Source of the DNA: Mesoterricola silvestris
GTDB taxonomy: Bacteria; Acidobacteriota; Holophagae; Holophagales; Holophagaceae
Direction of reading: 5' to 3'
Length of the DNA stretch: 64,000 nt
NCBI RefSeq assembly: GCF_030295405.1
Contig: NZ_AP027080.1
Coordinates: 3,084,001-3,148,000 of the forward strand
The notes under the pieces were generated by a model. That model made no database searches. It was not told the origin of the DNA and saw only the letters and a program-made list of their open reading frames with translations. This document shows, in pieces, positions 43,263 through 53,000 of this stretch. Both the position numbers and the translations under genes were made by a program. How positions within the stretch are numbered: position 1 is the first letter of the stretch; each line of letters opens with the position of its first letter.

Positions 43263-43837
43263 TGCTCAGGCGGATCCTTACCTCCGTGGCCGGCGCGGCG
43301 GCGCAGCTGGCGCTCCTGGCGGCCCTTGCCGCGGGCGGCATCCGGGACGGGCTGGGGTTCTGGATCCTGGTGGCGGCCCTCCTCGTGTGCACCCTCGCCG
43401 TCGCCTGGACGCGGCGCCCCTACGACCGGGCCCGCCTGGGCTTCCTCCTCGCCCACCTGGGGCCGGCGCTGCTCCTGGCGGGGCTGTGGGGTCCGGCCTG
43501 GGCCGTGATTCCCGGCCTGGCCTGCCTGGCCATCGGCATCCCCTGGATGTTCTGGATCAAGCCCCTCCTCAAGGCCCGCAAGGACAAGGCGGCCCCGCCC
43601 GCCTGGGAGCGCCTCACCCTCCAGGGAACGCGGGTGCTCTTCCTGGCCAGCGGGGCCGGCCTGGCCCTCCCCGCCCTGCGCCGGGAAGCCCCGGCGCCGT
43701 GGCTCCTGGCCTCCTGGCTCGTCCTGGCCGTGGCCCTGCACCTGCACCACGTCAAGGCGCTGAAGGGCCCCCGGGCCCAGGCGGCGGGGCTGGTGTCCTG
43801 GGCCCTGTGCCTAGCTGCTTTTCTCGCCCTGCGGTAG
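43262..43837 (+). CDS. Polytopic membrane protein of unknown function
   Basis: The product has 191 residues from a GTG whose first base is the last base of the upstream TAG, so translation is coupled to the IspH-UbiA fusion. It has about five to six hydrophobic helices, with a basic loop (RRPYDRARLGF) and a Lys-rich loop (KPLLKARKDKAAPP). LLAHLGPALLLAGLWG is reminiscent of ResB-like or other small membrane proteins, but not enough to assign. It ends 86 bases inside the convergent methyltransferase gene. A role in quinone or isoprenoid metabolism is only an inference from the coupling. Confidence 0.65.
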   Translation: MLRRILTSVAGAAAQLALLAALAAGGIRDGLGFWILVAALLVCTLAVAWTRRPYDRARLGFLLAHLGPALLLAGLWGPAWAVIPGLACLAIGIPWMFWIKPLLKARKDKAAPPAWERLTLQGTRVLFLASGAGLALPALRREAPAPWLLASWLVLAVALHLHHVKALKGPRAQAAGLVSWALCLAAFLALR

Positions 43838-44570
43838 CGCCCGCCCGGCGCCAGGGGAGAGGGAAGAAGCGCGGCACCTCCCGGCGGTAGGCCGCGTACC
43901 GGGAGCCCAGGTTCCGCATCAGGTCCCCCTCCTCCAGGGCCGTCCCCACGAGGATGTAGGCGGTCATGGCCAGGGTGAAGACCAGGTGGCCCACCGTCAT
44001 GCGGGGCGCCGCCCAGAAGACGACCAGGAAGCCCAGCATCAGGGGGTGGCGCACCCGGGCATAGAAGGCCGTGAGGCGGAACGGCGCCTCCCGGTACGGG
44101 GTTCCCCGGACGTTCGCCCACACCTGGCGCAGGCCGAAGAGATCCCAGTGGCTCACCATGAAGGTGCTCGTCACCACGAGGGCCGCGCCCGCCCAGAACC
44201 CGGCCTGGATCCCCAGGCGCGCGAGGGGCTGGCGAACATTCCAGACCTCCCCGGCCAGGGGCCGCCACAGGAGGAACAGCAGGGCCAGGGCGGTGGAGGA
44301 CAGGAGGACGTAGGTGCTGCGCTCCAGGTGCGCCGGCACGAACCGCTGCCAGGCCCGCTTGAAGGCCGGGCGGGCCATGAGGCTGTGCTGGATCCCGAAG
44401 AGCGCAACCAGGCCAAGGTCCACCGCCAGGGCCGGCCCGGCGGCCCCCACGGGCCCCACGGAAACGGACCGGGCCAGGCCCAGGTCTCCCACGAAGGCCA
44501 GCAGGTAGAAGAAGGAAGCCAGGAAAGACAGGTAACAGAAAAGACCGTAAAAAAGACTCAAAATAGGCAT
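43752..44570 (-). CDS. Methanethiol S-methyltransferase-like membrane protein (MddA type)
   Basis: The product has 272 residues and about six helices. The N-terminal SLFYGLFCYLSFLASFFYLLAF pattern, FGIQHSLMARPAFKR and the C-terminal ...FYARVRHPLMLGF... with EEGDLMRNLGSRYAAYRREVP are the MddA/NnrU-isoprenylcysteine methyltransferase signature. MddA methylates methanethiol to dimethyl sulfide with S-adenosylmethionine. GAGGA precedes the ATG. About 25 residues after the conserved part are Pro/Gly-rich and come from the 86-base overlap with the convergent gene. Substrate assignment is by family only. Confidence 0.82.
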   Translation of the reverse strand: MPILSLFYGLFCYLSFLASFFYLLAFVGDLGLARSVSVGPVGAAGPALAVDLGLVALFGIQHSLMARPAFKRAWQRFVPAHLERSTYVLLSSTALALLFLLWRPLAGEVWNVRQPLARLGIQAGFWAGAALVVTSTFMVSHWDLFGLRQVWANVRGTPYREAPFRLTAFYARVRHPLMLGFLVVFWAAPRMTVGHLVFTLAMTAYILVGTALEEGDLMRNLGSRYAAYRREVPRFFPLPWRRAGATAGREKQLGTGPRTPAPPPGPGGPSAP

Positions 44571-45049
44571 CGGATCCTCGACAGATCGAAATTCTAATTC
44601 TTTTTGGACAAATCTCCTAAAACGTTATATTTATGATTCAAAAAAAGATTAATAATATTTCCTAAATGAACGAATCCACATGGCCTGACCTTCTTCGCGG
44701 GCAGGACAAGGTTGTCCAGCGGAAGGGAGTGCCGGGCTTTGGCCGAACCCATGGCTCCGGGTAACTCCGGCGAAAAAATGAAACGCTGAGACGCAGAGGA
44801 CTCGCTGGGGCGCTGGGGGGGATTTTCATCTGCGGGTTTGGACGGTCAGACCCATCCCACCCGCCTTTTCTTTCTTTTCCCAGCGCCCCAGCGAGTCCTC
44901 TGCGTCTCAGCGTTTATTTTTTTCCCCGGTTTCTCCGACCCCCCTCGTACGGGCCGTCCAGGACCCCATCCATGCCATGCCCTTCGTTCAACCCAAGCGG
45001 ATTCCCCCGGGATCTGCGCTACCCTGGCCGCATTCCCTGGGAGGTTCCA
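44571..45049. other. Intergenic gap: AT-rich segment plus long inverted repeat
   Basis: No gene is supported. Bases 44580-44670 are strongly AT-rich and probably hold the promoter of the minus-strand methyltransferase. A 37-base perfect inverted repeat occupies 44781-44915. The last 130 bases lead to the SDR gene, whose start at 45050 is set by GGGAGG. Confidence 0.6.
44773..44923. repeat. Long inverted repeat (37-base perfect arms)
   Basis: The arms at 44781-44817 and 44879-44915 are exactly complementary around a 61-base spacer. Both are flanked on the outside by A-rich and T-rich runs respectively, so the pairing nearly continues. The arm contains GCTGAGACGCAGAGGACTCG, like the GCAGAGACGCTGAG-type intergenic repeats I recall from many bacterial genomes. 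It differs from family A. Confidence 0.85.
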
Positions 45050-45883
45050 ATGCGGCGCTGGGTTCTGATCACAGGTTGCTCCACGGGCATCGGGCGCGCC
45101 CTGGTGGGGGCCTGCCGGAAGGAAGGGTGGAGCGTGGTGGCCACCGCCCGGAACCTGGAGAGCCTCGCGGACCTGCCCGGGGGCGAGGACCTGGTGCGCC
45201 TTTCCCTGGACGTCACGGACCCGGCCAGCCTCGCCGCGGCGGTGGAGGCCTGCCGGCCCCTGGGGCTCGTGGGGCTCATCAACAACGCGGGCTACGGCCA
45301 GATGGGGCCCCTGGAACTCCTCCGGCCCGAGGAGCTGCGCGCCCAGTTCGAAACGAACGTCGTGGGGCTCCACGCGGCCACCTGCGCCTTCCTGCCCCTG
45401 ATCCGGGCCGCGGCGGCGCCGGGGGAGGGGCGCATCGTCCAGGTGGCCTCCATCCTGGGGCGCATGAGCGTGCCCATGGCGGGGGCCTACACCGCCTCCA
45501 AGCACGCGGTGGTGGCCCTGGCGGAGACCCTGAGGCTGGAGGTGGCTCCGGCGGTGAAGGTGATCCTGGTGGAGCCGGGGGCGGTGCGGTCCGAGTTCCG
45601 GGAGACCCTGGCCCGGGCCCTGGGGGATCTCCCCGGGCGCATCCGGGGGACCCCCTTCGCGCCGGCGATGCAGGCCTACCTGGACCGCCAGCGCACCCAC
45701 GCCGCCGTCCAGGGCCTCAGCGCCGAAGCCTGCGCCGCGCGCATCGCCGGGGCCCTCTCCCGGGCCAACCCGCCCCGCCGGATCCTCATCGGCAGGGACG
45801 CCTTCTGGGCCAGCCTGGGCAAGGCGCTCCTGCCCGGCCCGGCCTGGGACTGTGCCGTGCGCAAGGCCTTCGGCCTTTCCTGA
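45050..45883 (+). CDS. Short-chain dehydrogenase/reductase
   Basis: The product has 277 residues from ATG 45050. An upstream in-frame ATG at 44972 has no ribosome site and no fold. Cofactor loop TGCSTGIG (residues 8-15), NNAGYG, catalytic Ser in QVASILGRMS and YTASK with catalytic Tyr and Lys define a classical SDR. The GCSTGIG loop and the C-terminal region resemble retinol-dehydrogenase-like SDRs acting on lipophilic substrates. It stands 45 bases before polA, so the two may be co-transcribed. Confidence 0.88.
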   Translation: MRRWVLITGCSTGIGRALVGACRKEGWSVVATARNLESLADLPGGEDLVRLSLDVTDPASLAAAVEACRPLGLVGLINNAGYGQMGPLELLRPEELRAQFETNVVGLHAATCAFLPLIRAAAAPGEGRIVQVASILGRMSVPMAGAYTASKHAVVALAETLRLEVAPAVKVILVEPGAVRSEFRETLARALGDLPGRIRGTPFAPAMQAYLDRQRTHAAVQGLSAEACAARIAGALSRANPPRRILIGRDAFWASLGKALLPGPAWDCAVRKAFGLS

Positions 45884-45928
45884 CCAATCCCTGGTGACAG
45901 GGCGGAGCGGCGCGACCACACTATCCCC

Positions 45929-48733
45929 ATGTCCGAAGACCGCCTCTACCTGATCGACGCCTTCGCCCTGATCTTCCGTGCGTACTACGGCAACCTCCGC
46001 ATGAAGAACGGCGCGGCCCTCACCATGGCCCGCATGCTCCTGGCCCTGGTGGCCCAGCACAAGCCCACCCACATCGCCGCCGTGTTCGACCGGCCCGAAC
46101 CCACCTTCCGCCACGAGATCTACCCCGAGTACAAGGCCAACCGGGCCGAGATGCCCGAGGACCTGCGGCCCCAGGTGCCGCTCATCCGGGACCTCATCCG
46201 CGCCCTGAACATCCCCATCGTGGAGCTCGCGGGCTTCGAGGCCGACGACGTCATGGGCACCCTGGCCCGCCAGGCCTGCGCCGCGGGGCTGCCGTCGGTG
46301 ATCGTGAGCCCGGACAAGGACCTCCTCCAGCTGGTTTCCGACGAGGGCCGGATCCAGGTGCTCAACAACCGCGACGGCGAGGTGTGGATCGACCGCGCCG
46401 GGGTGAAGGAGCGCTTCGGCGTGTGGCCCGAGCAGGTGGTGGACGTGCTGTCCCTCATGGGCGACGCCTCCGACAACGTCAAGGGCGTGGAGGGCATCGG
46501 GGAGAAGGGCGCCCGGGACCTGGTGGAGCAGTTCGGGAACCTGGACGCCATCGTGGCCCACCGCGCCGAGCTCAAGCGCAAGGCCCACCGGGAGGGCCTG
46601 GAGGCCGCCCTGCCCCGCCTGGAGCTGGTGCGCCGCCTGGTCACGGTGGTCACGGACCTGGAGCTGCCCGTGACCCTGGAGGACCTGGCCTACAAGGGCG
46701 TGGACCAGGCCCAGGCCCGGGCCGCCTTCAAGGCCCTGGGCTTCGAGCAGCTCACCAAGGAGTTCACGGAGGTGGGCAGCGCCGCGGCGCCGTCGGCGGC
46801 CCGGGCCTACCGGGCCGCGGCCACCCGGGCCGACCTGGTGGAGGCCGTGGCCCGGTGCCGGGAAGCCGGCCTTTTCGGGCTGGACACCGAGACGACCTCC
46901 ATCGACCCCACCCGGGGCCACATCGTGGGCCTGAGCCTGGCCTGGAAGCCCAACGAGGGGCTGTACGTGCCCCTGGCCCACCTGCGGCCCGGCTCCGAGG
47001 ACACGGCGGGGTCCCTGCCGGGGCTCCTGCCGGATTCCGGCCTCCCCGAAGGCCTCCTGGACCTGCGGGGCGAGCCCGGGGCCTTCTTCCGGGAACTGGC
47101 CCCCTACCTGGATCCCCGCAACATCCCCTTCGACGAGGCCCGGGAGGTGCTGGGGCCCCTGTTCCTGGACGCGGCGGTGGGCAAGGCCGGCCAGAACCTG
47201 AAGTACGACCTCCAGGTGCTCAAGCGCCACGGCATGCCCGTGCGGGGCCTGGCGGAGGACAGCATGGTGCTGAGCTTCCTGGTGGACTCCCGCCTGCGCC
47301 ACAACCTGGACGACCTCTCCTCCCGCCACCTGGACCTGCGGCCCATCCCCTTCGAGGCGGTGGTGGGCAAGGGCAAGGCCGCCAAGCGCTTCGACGAGGC
47401 GGAATTCGAGAAGGCGGTGCAGTACGCCGCGGAGGACGCGGACCTGGCCCTGCAGCTCTGCGGCAAGCTCCAGCCGCTGCTCCCCCCCGACCTGCGCAGG
47501 CTCTACGCCCAGGTGGACCTGCCCCTGGTGGAGGCCCTGGCGGACCTGGAACTGGAAGGGGTGCGCCTGGATGTGGACGTCCTGGAGCACCTGGCCAAGG
47601 CCATGCGGGTGACCCGCGACGGCGCCGCGGACCGCGCCTTCGAGCTCGCGGGGGAGGCCTTCAACCTCAACAGCCCGGCCCAGCTGGGCAGGATCCTCTA
47701 CGAGAAGCTGAACCTGCCCGTCCTCAAGCGCACCGACAAGACCAAGGCCCCGGCCACGGACGAGGACGTGCTCACGGAGCTGGCCCAGCGCGAGGACGGG
47801 GAGATCGCCCGGGTCCTCCTGCGCCACCGGCAGATGCAGAAGCTCCTCAGCACCTACGTGGAGGCCCTTCCCGCCATGGTCAGCCCGGTGACGGGCCGGC
47901 TCCACACGCGGCTCCACCAGGCCGCGGTGGCCACGGGGCGCCTGGCCTCCTCCGACCCCAACCTCCAGAACATCCCCGTGCGCACCGAGGACGGCCGGGC
48001 CATCCGCGGGGCCTTCGTGCCCCGGGAGGGCTGGGTTTTCCTGGACGCCGACTACAGCCAGATCGAACTGCGGGTGGTGGCCGCGCTGGCCGGGGACCCG
48101 GTCCTCCTGGGCGCCTTCGGCCGGGGCGAGGACATCCACCGGCGCACGGCCTCCGAGGTGCTGGGCGTGGACATGGAAGCCGTCACCGGGGAGCAGCGCA
48201 GCGCCGCCAAGGCCGTGAACTTCGGCCTCCTCTACGGCCAGGGCGCCTACGCCCTGTCGGCGAGCCTGGGCATCAGCTTCAAGGAGGCCAAGGCCTTCAT
48301 CGAACGGTACTTCGAGCGCATGCCCAAGGTCGCGGAGTGGATCGAGGCCACCAAGGCCCGGGCCGTGGAGGAGGGCCTGGTGCGCACCCTGTGGGGCCGC
48401 GTGCGGCGCATCCCGGACCTGCAGTCCCCCAACCAGGGCCTCAAGGCCCAGGCGCTTCGGGAGGCCGTGAACACCGTCGTGCAGGGCACCGCCGCCGACC
48501 TCATGCGCCGGGCCATGGTGCGCCTGCACCGGTCCCTGGAGGCCGGGGGGTTCCAGTCCCGGCTCCTGCTGCAGGTGCACGACGAACTCCTGGTGGAGGC
48601 CCCCCCGGCGGAAGCCGAGGCCGTCGCGGCCCTCCTCAAGGACGCCATGGAGGGCGCCGACGATCTGGGGCCCCTGGGCGTCAAGCTCGCCGCCGAGGTG
48701 CGGCGGGGGAACAGTTGGCTGGAGTGCAAGTGA
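45929..48733 (+). CDS. polA: DNA polymerase I
   Basis: The product has 934 residues, full length. Residues 1-270 form the 5'-3' flap nuclease (YLIDAFALIFRAYYG, GFEADDVMG, SPDKDLLQLV, LMGDASDNVKGVEGIG). The 3'-5' proofreading domain is intact, with Asp319 and Glu321 in LDTETTS, NLKYDLQ and YAAEDADLAL. The polymerase domain has motif A (DADYSQIELRVVA), motif B (RSAAKAVNFGLLYGQGAYAL) and motif C (QVHDELLVE). It functions in repair and Okazaki fragment processing. Many relatives lose proofreading; this one has not. Confidence 0.97.
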   Translation: MSEDRLYLIDAFALIFRAYYGNLRMKNGAALTMARMLLALVAQHKPTHIAAVFDRPEPTFRHEIYPEYKANRAEMPEDLRPQVPLIRDLIRALNIPIVELAGFEADDVMGTLARQACAAGLPSVIVSPDKDLLQLVSDEGRIQVLNNRDGEVWIDRAGVKERFGVWPEQVVDVLSLMGDASDNVKGVEGIGEKGARDLVEQFGNLDAIVAHRAELKRKAHREGLEAALPRLELVRRLVTVVTDLELPVTLEDLAYKGVDQAQARAAFKALGFEQLTKEFTEVGSAAAPSAARAYRAAATRADLVEAVARCREAGLFGLDTETTSIDPTRGHIVGLSLAWKPNEGLYVPLAHLRPGSEDTAGSLPGLLPDSGLPEGLLDLRGEPGAFFRELAPYLDPRNIPFDEAREVLGPLFLDAAVGKAGQNLKYDLQVLKRHGMPVRGLAEDSMVLSFLVDSRLRHNLDDLSSRHLDLRPIPFEAVVGKGKAAKRFDEAEFEKAVQYAAEDADLALQLCGKLQPLLPPDLRRLYAQVDLPLVEALADLELEGVRLDVDVLEHLAKAMRVTRDGAADRAFELAGEAFNLNSPAQLGRILYEKLNLPVLKRTDKTKAPATDEDVLTELAQREDGEIARVLLRHRQMQKLLSTYVEALPAMVSPVTGRLHTRLHQAAVATGRLASSDPNLQNIPVRTEDGRAIRGAFVPREGWVFLDADYSQIELRVVAALAGDPVLLGAFGRGEDIHRRTASEVLGVDMEAVTGEQRSAAKAVNFGLLYGQGAYALSASLGISFKEAKAFIERYFERMPKVAEWIEATKARAVEEGLVRTLWGRVRRIPDLQSPNQGLKAQALREAVNTVVQGTAADLMRRAMVRLHRSLEAGGFQSRLLLQVHDELLVEAPPAEAEAVAALLKDAMEGADDLGPLGVKLAAEVRRGNSWLECK

Positions 48734-48758
48734 ACCGTTGATCCATTAGCGAGGCACC

Positions 48759-49913
48759 ATGCAGAACTTCACGTTCCACAATCCCACCCGCATCCTCTTC
48801 GGGGCCGGCCAGATCGGCTCCCTGCGCCGGGAAGTGCCCCAGGGCGCCCGGGTCCTCCTCACCTACGGGGGCGGCAGCATCAAGGCCAACGGGGTCTACG
48901 ACCAGGTGCGCAAGGCCCTGGAGGGCTTCGAGCTGCTGGAGTTCGGCGGCATCGAGCCCAACCCCACCTTCGAGCACCTCATGAAGGGCGTGGAGCTGGC
49001 CCGGGCGGAACAGGCGGATTTCCTGCTGGCCGTGGGCGGCGGCTCCGTCATCGATGGGACCAAGTTCATGGCCGCGGCCATTCCCTGGCACGGCAACGAG
49101 TGGGACATCGTCAGCCGGCACATGGCGCCCCGCGCGGCCCTGCCCATGGGCACCGTGCTGACCCTCCCGGCCACCGGCAGCGAATCCAACTGCTTCGCCG
49201 TGGTCACCCGGGCCGCCACCCAGGACAAGATCGCCTTCTCCTCCCCCCTGATCTTCCCCCGGTTCTCCATCCTGGACCCGGAGACCACCTACACCCTCTC
49301 CCCGCGCCAGATCGCCAACGGGGTGGTGGACGCCTTCGTGCACACGGTGGAGCAGTACCTCACGTACCCCGCCGACGCCCCGCTCCAGGACCGCTTCGCC
49401 GAAGCCATCCTGCGCACCCTCATCGAGGAGGGCCCCCGGACCTTGGCGGACCCCACGGACTACGCGGCCCGCTCCAACGTGATGTGGTGCGCCACCATGG
49501 CGCTCAACGGCCTCATCGGCGCGGGGGTGCCCCAGGACTGGGCCACCCATACCATCGGGCACGAGCTCACGGCCCTCCACGGCCTGGACCACGCCCAGAC
49601 CCTGGCCATCGTCCTGCCCAACCTCCTGTGGGTCCAGCGCACCGACAAGCGGGAAAAGCTCGTGCAGTACGCCACCCGGGTCTGGGACTGCCAGGACGGC
49701 AACGAGGCCGTCCGCCTGGAGAAGGGCATCATCGCCACCCGCACCTTCTTCGAGGCCATGGGCAACCCGACCCACCTCAACGCCTATGCCGTGGGGGAGG
49801 ACCGGTTCGGGGAGATCGTCGATCGCCTGCAGGCTCGCAAGTCCCTCCCCCTGGGCGAGCGCAAGGACATCACCAGCGAGAAGGTCCTGGAGATCCTGGC
49901 CCTGGCGCGATAG
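48759..49913 (+). CDS. Iron-containing alcohol dehydrogenase (YqhD/BDH type)
   Basis: The product has 384 residues, matching YqhD in length. The start QNFTFHNPTRILFGAGQI, the cofactor loop GGGSVIDGTK, and metal ligands Asp and His in VVDAFVHTVEQYL, with two more His in HTIGHELTALHGLDHAQTLA, are all present. YqhD enzymes reduce short aldehydes with NADPH and serve in aldehyde detoxification or fermentation. It lies 25 bases after polA. Confidence 0.93.
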   Translation: MQNFTFHNPTRILFGAGQIGSLRREVPQGARVLLTYGGGSIKANGVYDQVRKALEGFELLEFGGIEPNPTFEHLMKGVELARAEQADFLLAVGGGSVIDGTKFMAAAIPWHGNEWDIVSRHMAPRAALPMGTVLTLPATGSESNCFAVVTRAATQDKIAFSSPLIFPRFSILDPETTYTLSPRQIANGVVDAFVHTVEQYLTYPADAPLQDRFAEAILRTLIEEGPRTLADPTDYAARSNVMWCATMALNGLIGAGVPQDWATHTIGHELTALHGLDHAQTLAIVLPNLLWVQRTDKREKLVQYATRVWDCQDGNEAVRLEKGIIATRTFFEAMGNPTHLNAYAVGEDRFGEIVDRLQARKSLPLGERKDITSEKVLEILALAR

Positions 49914-49995
49914 GCCCCTTGAACCCCCCGTGCGGGGCAAGTATGTTATTCGTTAGCAACATCACTCATCTCCTCCCGCCAAGCATCTGACTCCC

Positions 49996-50002
49996 AAGGA
50001 GG
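49996..50002 (+). promoter_or_regulatory. Ribosome binding site pointing to a non-canonical start
   Basis: AAGGAGG is a perfect Shine-Dalgarno core, yet no ATG, GTG or TTG occurs within 30 bases after it in any frame. The codon at ideal distance is ATC at 50009, in frame with the diguanylate cyclase gene. The first ATG is 50042, 39 bases after the site. Confidence 0.6.
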
Positions 50003-50041
50003 TTTTCCATCCGTACAGTCCTGGGCCGCGCCGCCGCGGGA

Positions 50042-53000
50042 ATGATCTTCCTGATGCCCCTCCTCGGCGCACCCGCCGCCAGCCGCAGGGTCCCGCCGGG
50101 AGTCTTCTCGTTCCAGAGCTTCGGCGTGGAGGAGGGCCTGACCAACCTGGGGGTCTACGGGTTCGCCCAGGATGCCGAAGGGTACCTGTGGGCCGGCACC
50201 GAGGATGGCCTCTACCGCTACGACGGGCACCGCTTCCAGCTGTGGGGGCAGAGCCTGAAATCCAGCGTGATCTGGGAGATCGCCGCCTCCCCCACCGGAG
50301 GCCTGTGGGTCGGCACCGACGACGGCATCTTCCGCCTGGAAGGCCGGGAGCTGAGGCCCGAGGAGGGCCTGCCCCGCCAGCGCGCGGCCTTCCTGGCCCT
50401 GGGCCCCGACGGGAAGGCCCTGGCCGCCCAGGGCAACGTCCTCTACGGCCGCGACGCCAAGGGGCCCATGGAGCCGGTCCGGAACTTCCCCGAGCCCATC
50501 CTGGCGGGGTGGGCCTCCCGCGACCTGAAGTCCCTCCTCCTCATGACCGAGACGCGGCTCTGGCGCCGCCTCAAGGGCCAATGGACGGCCCTGGAACTGC
50601 CGCCCACCTTCCACGGCACCGGGGGCAAGCTCCTCCAGGACCGGTCGGGGCGGATCTTCCTGCGGGACCGCAAGAGCCTCTGGCGCGGGGACGCCTGGGG
50701 CGCCCCCTGGGTGGACCTCTCCACCAATCTGCCCAGCAACGCCTACAACACCTATGCCCCCGCCGAGGACAGCGCGGGCCGGATCTGGGTGGGCACCTCC
50801 AAGGGGCTGGTGTGCTTCGACGGGGATTCGGCCTGGACCCTGGGCGAATCCAAGGGCCTGCCCGGAGGCTGGGCCTCCCTGGCCTTCCTGGACCGGGAGG
50901 GCAACCTCTGGGTGACCAGCGAAGGGATCCACAAGCTCAAGGGCCGGTCCCTCTGGACGAACTTCGGCCCCCACCAGGGCCTGCCGTCCCCCTCGGTCTG
51001 GGACATCGGCCACAGCGTCGACGGGCGGGTCTTCGCGTGCACCGACAGCGGCGTGGCGGTCCTCAAGGGAGAGACCTGGACGGTGCTGCCGGGCACCGAG
51101 GGCCGCACCCTCCTGTCCGGGGGCGGCAATGGGCGCGACGCCCTCTGGTTCGGAGGCTCCGGCAAGAACGAGGCCTTCAATACCGTCTTCCGCCTGGACC
51201 TGAAGACGAACCGCGTGGAGAAGATCTCCATCAAGCCCTGCAAGACCAGCAACCTGATCCTCACCATCACCAGCGCCCCGGAGGGCGGGGCCTACCTGGG
51301 CTCGCGCACCGACGGCGTCTTCCAGGTCTCCCGGGAGAAGGGGGGCTGGAAGACGGAGCCCCTGCCCTTCCCGAACCGCCAGGCCGAAGAGCGCGTGAAC
51401 GCCCTCCGCAAGGCCCAGGACGGGGGCCTCTGGGCCGCCGGGGAGCACGGGCTCTTCTTCCTGGAGAACCGCACCTGGACGCGGGTGGGCCGGGAGCAGG
51501 GCCTGCTGGGCACCAACTGCGCCAGCCTGGCCCGGGATCCCAGGGGCCACATGTGGGTGTCGTACCTGGACGCCAAGGGCATCAGCCGCCTGGACCGGGT
51601 GAACGGGGCCTGGAGGGTCGTGGAATCCCGCACCCAGCCCGAAGCCCTGTTCAAGGACAGCATCCTGAGCATGGGCTTCGACCCCAAGGGCGTCCTCTGG
51701 CTGGGCACCAGCGGCGGCATGAAGCGCTGGGACGGCAAGGCCCTGGACGTCTTCAACAAGAGCGACGGCCTCATCAGCCAGGATCCCATGGCCAACGGCC
51801 TCGCCATCGAGCCCGACGGGGGCCTCTGGCAGGGCTTCGCCAACGGGATCTCGTACTTCCAGCCCCGCACCTACCAGGGCCCGCCCCCGCCCCCCGTGGC
51901 CAAGATCCAGGACATCACGGATCTGCAGGGCGAACATCCCGTGGACGAAGTGAATCCGCGCATCCCCTACGCCGCGCGTACCCTCTCCTTCCACTTCTCG
52001 GGCCTGTCCTTCCTGAACGAGAGCCGCATGGTCCACGAGGTGCGCCTGGTGGGCCTCGAGAACGAATGGCGCGAGACCCGGGTCTACGAGGCCCGCTACC
52101 CGGCCCTGCCCGCGGGCTCGTACCGCTTCGAGGTGCGCAGCCGGTTCGCGGAGGGCCAGCCCGGGCCGGTGGCGGGGTTCTCCTTCCAGATCCTTCCCCC
52201 CTGGTGGGGCACCTGGTGGTTCCGGACCCTTTCGGCCCTGGCCGCCGGGGGCCTGGTGCTGCTGGGCTTCCGCCGGCGCACCGCCCACCTCCACCGCCGC
52301 AACGCCGCCCTGGAGGCCATGGTGGCCACCCGCACCCGGGCCCTGGAATCCTCCAAGCGGGACCTGGAAAAGGCCAACCTGGCCCTGGAGGAAGCCTCCC
52401 TGGTGGACCCCCTCACGGGCCTCCACAATCGGCGCTTCCTGGACCTCTCCCTGCCCTCCGACGCGCTCCAGGCCCAGCGGGCCTTCCGGGAGCACCTGGA
52501 CGCCGGCGCCGACCCCCTGCTCCACAAGGAGGACATCCTCCTGTTCCTGCTGGACATCGACCACTTCAAGACCGTCAACGACACCCACGGCCACTTGGCC
52601 GGAGACCAGGTGCTCAAGCAGCTTTCCGGGATCCTCAGGGCCAACACCCGCGCCACGGATTCCCTGGTGCGCTGGGGCGGCGAGGAATTCCTCCTGGTGG
52701 CCCGCCGCACCCGGCGCGCCGGCGCCTCCGCCATCGCCAACGGCCTCCTGGAGGCCATCCGCGCCTACACCTTCGTGCTCAGCGGCGGCGTGGAATTCCA
52801 GAAGACCTGGTCCATCGGCTTCACCCCCCTCCCCGTCCACCCCCGCTTCCCCGAAATGGCCGACTGGCAGCAGGCCCTCAAGCTTGCCGACCAGTGCCTC
52901 TACGCCGCCAAGAACACCGGCCGCGACCGCTGGGTGGGCGCCCTCATGCCCCCCGAAGCCGACGCGGCGCCCCTGGAGGGCATGAAGACCTGGGACCTGG

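Noticed and set aside
44846-48580. A very long open frame on the minus strand opposite DNA polymerase I
   Set aside because: The plus strand encodes a complete, motif-perfect polA. The opposite frame is rich in Gly, His, Gln, Val and Arg in the way expected for the antisense of GC-biased codons, and has no recognisable domain.
49914-49950. Terminator after the alcohol dehydrogenase gene
   Set aside because: A GCCCC/GGGGC pairing exists, but the loop is long and there is no T-run, so it falls short of a terminator call.
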